Shown here: positions 9,894 to 20,247 of the stretch, piece after piece | Numbering within the stretch: the stretch's first letter is position 1 | Layout of the letters: every line of letters starts with the position of its first letter | From: Marsupella aquatica | Lineage: Eukaryota; Marchantiophyta | Direction: 5' to 3' | Length of the DNA stretch: 64,000 nt | NCBI GenBank assembly: GCA_973895155.1 | Contig: OZ316897.1 | Coordinates: 20,894,001 to 20,958,000 of the forward strand | Translations under genes and position numbers: made by a program | The notes under the pieces: model-generated | What the model saw: only the letters and a program-made list of their open reading frames with translations | Database searches by the model: none | What the model was told of the DNA's origin: nothing

Positions 9894-12260
9894 ATGGGAA
9901 AGGCAAAGATGGTTTTGATGCCACCTGATTTAGAGATCGTGGCGAATGTAGACAACTATCGGAAAGTGGGGATAGAATCACTTGCGGATTTCCTTTGGGT
10001 GATTAGTAGCGCAAGTTTGGTGGATGAAATTTGGCTGCGGAATAGGACCTCGAAAGGGTTGAGCCCCAGGTTGGATTATACTACATTCAGTTTGAAGGTA
10101 GTAGCGGACTGCTATGGCATTTCATCTTTAGGTCTCACCCCTGAGGATTTTACGTCTTCCCGTCTCTTCCATGACATTTGCAAGGATCGATTTTTGAGTG
10201 CGTTTACAAAGGAAGGTTTCACGCCCGATTCTACTTATGATCCGGCACTTAGGGCAATTTTCTGCTTCATCGTGCTCATCCTTACTCTTGATAAGCCAAA
10301 AAGGATTACTCGAAAGCTAGCAACGATGATTATCACTGCATATGATAAGGGGAAGCCGGTCAACTGGGCAAGTCTTCTTTGGGACTCGTTTAAGCTACGA
10401 TGCAAAAAGGTGAAGGATGGGATGGATTTCTTTATTTCGCCAATGTTGTATCATCTGTATCGATCGGAGGGGAAACTGTCACCTATGGAACTCCAAGAAT
10501 ATGAAGAGGCCTTGGCCAATCGGTCACTCATGGAAGATCCGCCTTCAGCTGAGGATGCCACTGACAGCGAAGAGGAAGATTGTGCTGAACCGATCGTCAA
10601 ATCTGAAGTGATCGGCGACCGAGTGTTGCGGAAACGACAAGAGACAGTCAAATCGCCTCCTAGAGCATCAAAGATCAAGAAGAGAGAGGGGGCAATGCCG
10701 TTTGTAAATCTAGAAGGCGAAGAAGACATTTCCTGGATTGAAGCAAAATTTCGTGCTATTATAGAGGAGTTTTGTAAGGCAAATTCCGCAAATGCTAAAC
10801 TTGTGGAGGACTTGTCGAATCATTTTTCTTGCCCTTCGACTGACCTTCTTGATCACATTGACAAATTGCTAGTTCAAGTTGCTGCTGCCAATAAAGAGAA
10901 GCAGAACCATGATACAGAGACGAAGCGCTTGGAGAAGCAAATTCAAGAATTTGTCCAAGGAACTGTTTTGCCAGCGATTCAACATTCTATCGTACAGATC
11001 GGAGAAGCAGCTCAAACAATCGCTCTATCGACAATAGAACGACTCCAACTTGCGGCATTGACCTCTGAAGGGTGGCAGACTGATGAGAAGAGTTTGAGCC
11101 GGATTGCCACAACCATTACTAATCAGAAGGGACTTCTGGACCGGAAGTATGAAGTACTATTCAAGGTGGTAGGCGAATTGAAAGATTTTGTTGACCACCG
11201 TCTTCCTGCCATTCCTCCACCCAAAATGATTCTTGAAGAGAGAACTCAGACAGAAGCAGTCATTTTACCTATCCGTAATGATTTGATTGTATTATCGTGT
11301 GAAGGGAGACAAGACTTAGAGCAATTTTCCCATGGGTTAATTCGTTTCATTACACCCTCGGTCAATTTCCTTCGCTACTACCATTTTCAAAAGTTCATGG
11401 TCTGTTATTATTATTGTTTACCTGACTATGAAAAGACCAAAAAGGTATCATTGACCCTAATCTATAGTGTCTGGAGTAAATCCACTACGGATGCCCAAGA
11501 ATTGCTAGCGTTTGCCTTACTTTTTGGAGACCTGCAGGTTGATGATCTTTCTCTAGCTACCAGACTGCTTGGAAACCTTGCAGGGTGGGCTACTAAGTTT
11601 CAATGTGGCTATCTAGCCAAGTTAGATAAGCATCTTTCGAACTTGGTCGCTAGTGACATTGAGATTCACTCTGGCTCTACTGTCAACTTGATACCAGACG
11701 TTTCCAATGGTTCATGTAATTTTGATTCCCTAATCCAGAAGCGGAGGGCGACTATCACTTTGGAGAGCCAGGTACTTTTGGAAGGCTTGAAGTCAAATCT
11801 TGAAGTTTTTTGAGAATAGGAAAGCCCTACAGTCTTTGACCGGATATAGCAAATCAGAGGTGATTCCGGATTCAGCATCAAAAAATTGGAGAGGGCGATT
11901 CTTGCATCAGCTCGAATTCAGATACTGCTTCTTACTGATGAAAAGTTTGAGTTGTCAGAGGAAATTCGCCGGTACTCCTGCCCTACCCCGATGATTGACC
12001 ATGAATATGTTTTTGTTGCTAAGATGGTGGAAGACAATCAGTTGTTCAATCCTCCATTGGTTACTCCTGAATTTACTCAGCCTCAGTTTGAAGAAGACCA
12101 GGACTTATCTGAACCGATTCCTTCTGTTGAGCCTTTGCAAAACTCTATCTCTATTGTACCTCAATCGCTTTTAATCAGGAATTATGAAGCGATTGTTTGC
12201 TCCGGCAAAAATACACCTTTCATGGGCAGCCCGCTGCTCTTTATATGGGGGATGCTCTAA
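9894..12260 (+). pseudogene. Extra ORF of unknown function downstream of Gypsy-2 integrase, with two frameshifts
   Basis: The ATG at 9894 opens about 639 residues to TGA 11811-11813. Skipping one base at the T6 run (11806-11811) continues into a 25-codon stretch in the next frame. A second shift at the A6 run (11880-11885) restores the original frame up to 12260. The full product would be about 785 residues. Seen: a helical N-terminal ~230 residues, an acidic Ser/Glu linker (~220-270), a basic patch (~245-265), a coiled-coil-like 300-450, and a C-terminal part rich in Leu/Tyr. No transmembrane helix or known catalytic motif is evident. Its position after integrase matches the env-like/extra ORF of Athila-type elements, but I do not recognise the family. 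Confidence 0.55.
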
Positions 12261-12318
12261 CCATGGTTACTTTTTCCCATGAACCATGGTTATATTTGCA
12301 CTAACCTGGGTTAGTGTG
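12258..12318. repeat. Cluster of small palindromes after the extra ORF
   Basis: Within 60 bp there are two AACCATGGTT palindromes (the first extends to TAACCATGGTTA) and a near-palindrome CTAACCTGGGTTAG. They begin almost at the stop of the extra ORF. They may form stem-loops in the element's 3' untranslated region. Confidence 0.55.
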
Positions 12319-13897
12319 TGGTCGACCTTTGATTACGTGGTTCGGACCAATTTACTCGCAGTTTGGACTTTTTCACAGACCAAATGTAAAACCCGATACA
12401 CGTATCGCTCCCTACATTCCCACAGCGATGCAATGTAGGCAACTCGTGTTTTTTCAATTTTTTGGCAGTTTTATCATAGATTGCATTGCCTTAAACACAG
12501 TGACGGACCAAACGAGAAGTATGACCACCAAACGAGAAGTGTGTTTTCGATTTCACGAAAAACGGCAAAAAATCACTAAAATTAAGATCAATTTAAACGC
12601 TATTTTGAGGATGAATCCAAAATTGCATCCAACATCGGATTTCAAATCGAGATACTGTCGACACAAAAACAAAGAATTGTCACAATCCAGAATTTTGATA
12701 CACTTCATCTAAAAAAAGTGCAAATTCCAAAACCTAGAAAAACAATGCTTTTCACGTGATCCTTCTAAAAGCTAAATCCAAGCGTCAAACAAAACGAGTA
12801 AAACACAAGATTTCATTTTCGCCATCAAAATGGCAAACTGAAAATGGGATACGGCGTATCCCATTTCGGATTCAACCGTTGAACTTGGACGAAAACCGCA
12901 CCAAATCATTCTCTTGACGCTTCCATTTAACTTCGGGTTAAAAATATTTGAAATTTTAACTGCAGTAAAATTGAAAACTGCAAAAAACTGAGCGCGGACT
13001 TGTGGAATGGCTCAAGGGAGGCTTGAGTAGGAAATGCATCAATTTTTTGCTTTCAAGGAGTAATAATTACATAGTTTAGTGATTAGCGGAGTTGTTAGGT
13101 TTAAGGTAACTTAATAACTAGGGAAGTAGAGTAGGGAAATAAATTGAGGGAGAGGACATGTTTCTCTAAGAAGTATCAAGAGTTGAGTAAGTTATTTGGT
13201 AAGGGCGGAAAAAAATTACGGTAGTCGGCAAGTCGGGCCGAAGGCATGACCGATACTTTTGAGTGATAAGTTTTGCTAAGACTCACCCTATAGGTGCTAG
13301 GTAGTCCCTAGACCACACATAAAAGTCACAAAGTCAAGTGGGGTCTTAACCTAGGAGTTGTAAGTATTTTGGTAAAACTTAAAATTACCAAATAGCGGGT
13401 CTCGGGAAAAATAGCTGATGGGAAAAGGTAGGGGTTCCAAGTTGCAAAATAGGTTAAATATGATCCACTCTATCCCTGGAAACTTGTGGGAGAACTTGGT
13501 TACCTTTGGTTACTTTTTGGGAGCATCTCAAAGTTGAGAAGAATGTTGGAAAACATAAGAATTAACCCTCTTTACCTAATTTTAGAAAAATTGGTTATAG
13601 GGTTTTGTTTAGATCTTAGTAAACCAGGACATAGCCCTATGTCAAGAAAATCTATGGATCTACTCAAAAGTCCTTTTGGCCTTATGGGTGATTTTTGGCG
13701 GTGGGTACAATATGGGCCGGGGAATTATAGTTTTTCCCAAATAACGAAATCCGACTAAGTGTAAAAACGCTTCGACGAGGCTACCACAAGGCAGGAATAA
13801 GTCAAGCACAAGGGCGGCTAGGAGATGGTTGAATAGACCAGGCAATCACAAGGTGAAGGAGCTTGAGTGGGAGTGGTAGTTAGTTGGACTTTTGTTG
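12319..13897 (+). other. Non-coding 3' region of Gypsy-2
   Basis: AT-rich, no credible gene. It holds a tandem pair of ACCAAACGAGAAGT-type motifs (~12507-12541) that recur at 25,017-25,115, and one near-perfect 25-bp palindrome at 12842-12866 (ATGGGATAC arms) belonging to the family found at 15,016-17,213. These shared motifs tie this tract to 24,447-25,136. Confidence 0.5.
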
Positions 13898-14090
13898 TAG
13901 TGTGACTTTGGTAGTTAGTAGGACTTTGGTGATTGGACTTTGGTCCTTGGTGGGCTACCTTGGTCCTTGGTCCTTGGTGGGCTACTTTGGTCCTTGGTCC
14001 TTGGTGGGCTACTTTGGTCCTCTACCTTGGTCCTCTACTTTGGTCCTTGGTCCTTGGTCCTTGGTGGGCTACCTTGGTGTGGTGTGGAAG
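13898..14090. repeat. Minisatellite of CTTTGGTCCTTGGTGGGCTA-like units
   Basis: Irregular tandem copies of TTGGTCCTTGG with or without TGGGCTAC, giving about eight partial units. Short ORFs here are artefacts of the repeat. It lies just upstream of a TATA-like box at 14,098, so it may be part of an LTR U3 region. Confidence 0.8.
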
Positions 14091-14097
14091 GAGAATA

Positions 14098-14104
14098 GTA
14101 TATA
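14098..14104 (+). promoter_or_regulatory. TATA-like box, possible Gypsy-2 LTR promoter
   Basis: TATATAA directly after the minisatellite and in the orientation of Gypsy-2. The place and strand fit an LTR promoter, but the LTR borders cannot be set without a second copy. Confidence 0.3.
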
Positions 14105-14348
14105 AGGAGGAAGTTTTCATTTGTTAGGGACCGGGAGTCTCATCTCTTAAGTGGAATCTCTACCTTGCCAAGGTATGGCTAAGCTTGAGAAGGGAGAGGT
14201 GGTCCATGCTTAGTGTGAAGAATGTGTAGTGAACTTTTGTTGTAAAGGTGATGCAATAAAAGGAGACTTGCCAATCTTCATTGTGACCATTAAGTGTGAG
14301 TGCATTTGAAGTATATGAGAGCAAGAGAATAGTCCATGCTATGATGTA

Positions 14349-14700
14349 ATCTTGGTCTAAGCTTGAAGGGGATGTGCCAGTACAAAACCAAGGCCGAGAA
14401 GCAAGGTTAAGGTAGAGCACTACTTTGAGACTTAGAGAGGATTATAGCTTGAGGGTGGAAAGTATTTTGCTTGGTGTATGGTGTTAACAAGAAGTAAGAA
14501 CAAGAGGAAGAGTCCTTAGATAGAAGAGCCTTCTCTAGAGCTCAAAGGGGATGTGTGGACCCAAACCAAGGCCAGGGGGCAAGGTTGAGGGGTAACACTA
14601 CTTTGAGGGTCTTGAGGAGACTTAAGCTTGAAGAGGAAAGTACTTTGGTTCTTGGGTGTTTGTGTGAGACTCTTCTCTAAGGTGATAGCTTGGAGCGGAG
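14349..14700. repeat. Diverged direct repeat of about 180 bp
   Basis: Two copies share GGGGATGTG, ACCAAGGCC, GCAAGGTT and ACTACTTTGAG in the same order (from about 14,366 and 14,544). A weaker third copy starts near 14,730. Non-coding. Confidence 0.55.
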
Positions 14701-15015
14701 ATCCCCCTTGCTGATCCTTGGAGTAGAGGAGAGGGGAAGGGTGTGAGTACAAAAGTAGTCAAGGGGACTACCTCTCTAGAAGTGGAGAGTTGAAACTACT
14801 TATGTATGGAGTGATTAGTCATTGTAGGCACATTTCAGAAGTTTTGTCAATCCTTTGTGACCCTGGTATGATATGGAGTAGGTATTAGGTAGTCTTTTGG
14901 GGAGAAAAGCCGCTTAAGCTCCTTGACAAGTGTTTGACAGGACTACAGTCGACCCACACCGTTAGTTAAGTTAACCCGACGACATGTCCGGAAATTTTAG
15001 CCCATAACGCATGAT

Positions 15016-17213
15016 GAATACGAGATGGGATCCAAGTATCCACTATCGTATTCAACCTCGATGTTTTCCACCTGCAACTTTGCATCAGGAGATCTTTCGA
15101 CATGAATACCAACTCAGATCCATGGATCCCATTTTTTTCGCAAGTCCAAAAACTCATCGGGAAAACAGGAGGATGAATACCAGATGGGATCCATGGATCC
15201 CATCTAGTATTCAACCTCTACATTTTGAACTTTTCGCATTGCATACCTTGATATTCTAGTTTGAAGACCAACTGGGATCCGCGACGACTTCCTCAAAATT
15301 TACAATTTAAATTTCAGCATTCCTTGAAAAGACAGACTCTTACTTTAAAAAACCCTTGTATGGACCACTTAGGGAATGCCAATAGGGATCCACGTATCCC
15401 ATTTTTCTGAACAAGTCCAAAAATAACCCACTCAAAACCAAGGATGAATGGATCCCATTTGGTATTCGCCTGCCAAAATTTGCCCTTGCCGCACTTTGCA
15501 CCTTGATATTGAGGTTTGAATACCAACACGAATCCATGGATCCCATTTGGTATTCACCCGCCAAAATTTGCCATTGTCACACCTCGCACCTCAATATTGA
15601 GGTTTGAATACCGACACGAATCCATACCGACACGGATCCATGAGTCCCATTTGTTGATTCAACTCCAAAACAATTTTGGATTTTTCCTTGCTCAGCACAA
15701 CCCCAATCACATCCATTTTTTACTCTTTCAAAATATGTAGGACCAATCAACAGACCCTACCTAAGAATGGAGGCAAATACCAAGTGGGTTTGTGGATCCC
15801 ACCTCGGATTCAAAGTCCCGGATTGGCCCTCGGTCATAAGTTACTCATCCATTTTCACATTTAAATACAAAATTGGATTTCATTTGGTCTTTGTAAAATT
15901 ATTATCACACTTTGTAAAGTTCTTGATGGGATAAAACAACATGTTCTTATACCAAATGTGGGATCCATGGATCCCACTTGGTATTCATACAAGGTTTTAT
16001 GACTTTTTCCTTTCTAGATTTGTGAAATAACATGTTTGAATACTACATGGGATACTTGGTATCCCACTTGGTATTCCTCTTGAAGTTTTGATCATTTGTG
16101 ATCTTTTTACAAATGCAATCTGATTTTTTCGCAAGATTTTGCCTGATCTCAAATTTTTTCTTTTTCTATTTTTGCAGCGCCGAGTAAAGCGGCCGAAAAG
16201 TCTCAAGCTCTTCTTTCTAACGGTATCAATTATAAGGAATTTGGATAAATACCGATAAAGATATGGCTTCCAAAGCGTGAGAGGCTACAAACTTAAGTTT
16301 TTGTAATTTTATAAATTTCACCCCACAACTTAATCTGATCATATCTTAGTCAATCTTGCATTTCGCACCTAATTGCTTCATATTCAGAGGTTGAATGCAA
16401 AGTGGGATACGGGGTATCCCACTTCGCATCCAACCTCATTTTTTCACGTTTATGATACCCAAACTGGATTTTTGAAGATTGAATCCCAAATGGGATACGC
16501 CTTATCTGGACCGCCATTAGACTCACAAGAGAAAATATTGTTTTCCCAGGAAAGCTAAAGCTTGAGACGGGGTGGGGACAGGATTCTCTTGGTGCCCTCT
16601 AGCGGCGGCGTTGCTGATTGAGGGGTCTGCTTTTTGGGGGGCTGCTGTGGGAAGGGCATGGGTGCTCTCTTGATCGGTGTTATTTCCCTTCTTTGAGGGG
16701 GGCCTCTCCCTGGGGCTTTGATGCTCTCTTTTGTGCTTTTGGGCTCTCTTTGTGGCTCACTAGTGTGCTGTTGCTGTCCCTGTATTAAGGGCTGTTGTTC
16801 CCCCTATCCGTGGGGTCTTTCACGGTATTAAAATTTATAAAAAAAACCATTCCAAGGAAAGCTAAAGCTTGAGTCGGTGTCTGTCACTGAACGACAACAA
16901 GAGCTTCAGTGCGTGTTTAGTCAAACTGTGCTTGCGAAACAATCAGCAATCCATAAGACTTTTCCCATCATTCCAAGAAAACTCTAGGTAGATACCACAT
17001 GGGATACCCCGTATCCCACTTCGCATCCAACCTCCTTTTTTAGCTAAAGAGAAACCAAAACTGGACATTTGAAGGTTGAATCCCAAACGGGATATGCCGT
17101 ATCCCATTTCGCATTCAACGTTGAGGTTTTGACATTTGGAGTCTAAGATGCTTCATATTCGGAGGTTGGATGTGACATAGGATACCCTGTATCCCACTTC
17201 GGATCCAACCTCC
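15016..17213. repeat. Array of ~40-55-bp imperfect palindromes with a GGGATCCATGGATCCC or GGGATACGCCGTATCCC core
   Basis: At least 15 copies. The consensus is GAGGTTGAATNCCAA, then the core, then the reverse complement of the flank (TTGGTATTCAACCTC). The left part of the array uses the GGATCCATGGATCC core (for example 15,175-15,212 and 15,946-15,985). The right part uses GGATACNCCGTATCC (16,387-16,437; 16,994-17,034; 17,071-17,125; 17,162-17,213). Several are half copies. Near the right end a spacer with AGCTAAAGAGAAA and AAAACTGGACATTTGAAG repeats with the hairpin. The solo LINE at 16,567 interrupts the array. Confidence 0.85.
16567..16860 (+). mobile_element. Solo LINE 3' end (severely 5'-truncated insertion) with 19-bp target-site duplication
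   Basis: About 290 bp matching the 3' UTR of LINE-2 (24,138-24,428) with roughly two substitutions and the same hairpin (16,808-16,825). It is flanked by perfect copies of AGGAAAGCTAAAGCTTGAG at 16,548-16,566 and 16,855-16,873. The first six bases of the duplication coincide with the last six of the element. It was made by target-primed reverse transcription that stopped early, and is recent judging by the identity. Confidence 0.88.
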
Positions 17214-17252
17214 TTTTTTAGCTAAAGAGAAATCAAAACTGGACATTTGAAG

Positions 17253-18395
17253 AATGATCGGCTGAACGAGCTAACTGACAGTGGACTTGCGAAGAAGGGC
17301 GGAGGGACTTGTGCTCATCCATGAGCGTTTCGACCTTCCAGAAGGAGATTGAGAGGGGCAAAAAGCTTCTCGAGAGGGGTGGAATCGATACGAGGGTGAC
17401 CCCTGCTTCTGCACGAAGCTTTTTCTGCTCTCTCTCGCCATCGCTACGATCGGGATCCGCTTTAGAGCCGGTTCTGCTGTTTTAGGGTGGAATACTAGTC
17501 TGGATTGCGGGAGCACAATTGTGGAGATCCGGTCATGAGAGTTGGAGCCAGGGGTGGCGGATGAGCCGATGCGTTAGTCTAGCGGGAGCACCTTTCCCGC
17601 TGCCACTTTTGGAGGCGGGGATTAAAAGGTAGACACATTGGAACAGGGGTTCGCATCGATCTGGTGGGGTGCTACAGTGGGCGACTGAAACAAACGGTGT
17701 GGATTACGGCAACGGACCTTGGTGTCTGCAAACTCGGATTGGACAGCGAGTGGCGGCACTCAGATTCCTAAAAGTGTTTGGAGCTGACATTGCCAAAGAG
17801 GATGGCGGAACATGCAGAGAAGAGTTAAGGCGGCACAAAGTGTGCCTGAGTGGTTCTATTCTGACGGGAGAATTATGGAATAGTTCGGGAAGGACATCTT
17901 GGTTAATGAGATTGGACCCAGTGGACTCGAGAGGAGCCTGGAGCCCTCTTCGATTACAAGGTAAGCACTGCCCCGAACATCTTATTAACGCCGTCTGACT
18001 GTCATTGCATACATTAATTTAATGTCGGGCGAAGGTGAAAAGGGATTGGACTACTACGGGCGCTCAGAAACCACATCTTGTGGAAGAAGCGATCGGAATG
18101 GACGTCTTTCTGAATCAAGGAACATCCGAGTGGCTACACCGATGGTTGTCCAGACTAGAACGGGGACGCTCCAGGGGGTGAGAGGGCGCGAGACCAATCT
18201 GGTTGGTTTGGCCTCTCAGAATAAAGGAAAACTCGGAGAGGAGGGAGTGGGGAGGTGCAACCAATTCTCGGCGCAAGATGCGCGGAATGATGGGGACGGA
18301 CCACGGTGGGAGAGAAAGGGAGGAGGCAATCCTGGCCTATAGGGAGAGAGTAGGGGGGCTCAGCCGGCTCACAACGGGAGATACAGGATGATCTG
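17253..18395 (+). other. LINE-2 5' UTR
   Basis: GC-richer than its surroundings, without a convincing long ORF. It should hold the internal promoter of the LINE. A 106-codon ORF at 18,022-18,342 has no recognisable content and is probably chance. Confidence 0.6.
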
Positions 18396-20087
18396 ATGGA
18401 CATGGAAGAGGATGAGAATGGCGGCGGCTCAGCTCGGGACAAGGTCCCAGCCTTGGATGGAGAGACACGACGTAGCCTGAGAGGTGCAGAGCTCAAGGGA
18501 GAGGGTCCTGGAATCTGTGGAATCTCAAATGGTACCCGGAATCCTGATACATGGGGCCGCGAAGGAGCTGAAGAGGAGGAAACATCGGAGGAATGTATCA
18601 GAATTCTGAGAGCTGTAGCACACCGCTCTAAGGGTGACCTTGACAAAAAGCTGTTTGCCACAGTTGAATGGAACATGATGGAAGCAACTATGAATGTGAG
18701 GCAATTATATAACTGTGCCTTGCTATGCTACTTCACAGACAAAACCCCATTGCTTCCAGCCTTCAGAGACTGGGTAGAAGACGAAATGACTAGCCAAGGG
18801 CGCTGGCCGGTGCTACAAGTCAAGTTTGTGGGGAAAAATTTTTACATGGTAATCTTTGAAGAACCTGATCATCGGGATCTGGCACTGAATGCGGCGCCAT
18901 GGTTTATGGAAAATAGATTTGTATACACCTTCCCATGGGATCCAACCTTTGACATAAAAAATGAGTCTTACACCAAACTGCCAGTATGGATTGAGCTACC
19001 ATTTAGAGCCTTGGAGCTGGAAGGATGCAGAAGGAAAATTGCAAGCGCGCTTGGCACCCTACTATACTACATTCAAGGAGACCAATTCAGTTCTTACCCA
19101 CATGACCGTGCGTGCATACTATGGGACACTGACAGGGAGATACCGGCAAGTGTTCGAGTGAAAATTCAGAAGGATATAGTAATTTGGCAACCGGTGACCT
19201 TCCGCAATATTCCTTACCACTGCTACAAATGCCATAAGAAAGGGCATCTAGCCCGCAGCTGTCGAGAAGGAGATGAAGGGCAGAGGCCGACGAGTGTGCT
19301 GGAAATACCTGATGAAAAAGACGACGAACGACACTCGGAGGCTGACCCAGAAGAGATACAAAAGGCCCAAGAGAATGCTATGGTCCGGGTTAAATTCAGG
19401 GAGAACCAAGAGCGGCAGGCGAACACGATCCGGAAAAACTCAGTTGAGGAGGAAATTGCCCATGTGGAGCTGATCATTGCGACAGATGTTAGAGAACCGG
19501 ACAAAGGAACTCCAGCTAACCCACAACGGCCGAATGTGGGTGCTATTGGGATGGAATTGCTGGAGCCCACTCGTGGACCCTTGGACGCCATGGTGAGATG
19601 GGAACCGACTAGGACTAAGGGGAATTCGCGAGACTTCCCACCTGGGAGTGGACTGGCCCGGGATCCTGGAGGTAACACAGACCGCAGAGGCTCTGTTCTA
19701 AATGCCAGTGCACCAAGCTTTGGGCCGGAATTCAGCACGAAGGCCAGAACAGACACACTCGGGCTTCCAGGATCGCTCTTAGAGGTAGAAGCCGAAGGGA
19801 ATTTCTCGTACCATGGGGACACCGATGCAGAGATGTCAGAATATGAAGCTTACATATCGAATAGCAAACTCAAAGCACGAACCAGGAAACAAGAATTGAG
19901 AACCCCCCAACTGAAGATAAAGAGAAGCCGAAGGGTGAAGCAAAAAAACAACGTTCGCTGTACTTCTCACGAGGATCCATGTCTGATGCAGGTGCGGGCG
20001 AAAGCTCAACAAGGACAAACAGATTGCTCAGCCCTGAAACGAGGAGTCCGAGAAGTGAACAAAGAGGCACAGCACAAACTAAGATGA
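18396..20087 (+). CDS. LINE-2 ORF1: DUF4283 and CCHC zinc-knuckle RNA-binding protein
   Basis: 563 residues from the ATG at 18,396. An acidic N-terminal ~80 residues is followed by a DUF4283-type domain at about 85-260 (segments LFATVEWN, VLQVKFVGKNFYMVIFEEPDHRDLAL, PWFMENRFVYTFPWDP). A CCHC knuckle YHCYKCHKKGHLARSC (CX2CX4HX4C) lies near residue 275. The C-terminal half is low-complexity, charged and ends with a basic KRSRRVKQKK stretch. This is the standard ORF1 of plant L1-type LINEs, which coats the element RNA and escorts it to the nucleus. No frameshift or stop is seen. ORF2 starts 160 bp downstream in another frame. Confidence 0.9.
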   Translation: MDMEEDENGGGSARDKVPALDGETRRSLRGAELKGEGPGICGISNGTRNPDTWGREGAEEEETSEECIRILRAVAHRSKGDLDKKLFATVEWNMMEATMNVRQLYNCALLCYFTDKTPLLPAFRDWVEDEMTSQGRWPVLQVKFVGKNFYMVIFEEPDHRDLALNAAPWFMENRFVYTFPWDPTFDIKNESYTKLPVWIELPFRALELEGCRRKIASALGTLLYYIQGDQFSSYPHDRACILWDTDREIPASVRVKIQKDIVIWQPVTFRNIPYHCYKCHKKGHLARSCREGDEGQRPTSVLEIPDEKDDERHSEADPEEIQKAQENAMVRVKFRENQERQANTIRKNSVEEEIAHVELIIATDVREPDKGTPANPQRPNVGAIGMELLEPTRGPLDAMVRWEPTRTKGNSRDFPPGSGLARDPGGNTDRRGSVLNASAPSFGPEFSTKARTDTLGLPGSLLEVEAEGNFSYHGDTDAEMSEYEAYISNSKLKARTRKQELRTPQLKIKRSRRVKQKNNVRCTSHEDPCLMQVRAKAQQGQTDCSALKRGVREVNKEAQHKLR

Positions 20088-20229
20088 GAGACGACTACTC
20101 CCTGATAGGGGGACTGACTGAGCAGCAAACGGGGAGCGGCTCTCAGGGCTGGATGCTATCCCCTGGAGGACGGAATCGTATCTAGGGTGACGGTGTGCTG
20201 ACCAAGTGCACCACTCGACTTGGGGAGCA

Positions 20230-20241
20230 GCGGGGGGGGGG
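20230..20241 (+). other. Poly-G run between LINE-2 ORF1 and ORF2
   Basis: A run of about ten G then AGGGG just before the ORF2 ATG. It may be a slippage hotspot or form a G-rich structure in the RNA. Its length in this assembly may be inaccurate. Confidence 0.5.
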
Positions 20242-20247
20242 GAGGGG

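Noticed and set aside
13884-14127. Two overlapping short ORFs in the CTTGG minisatellite
   Set aside because: Periodic translation of a repeat with no start context or domain.
18155-18676. 173-codon minus-strand ORF in the LINE-2 5' region
   Set aside because: Antisense to the LINE leader and ORF1, low complexity, no domain.
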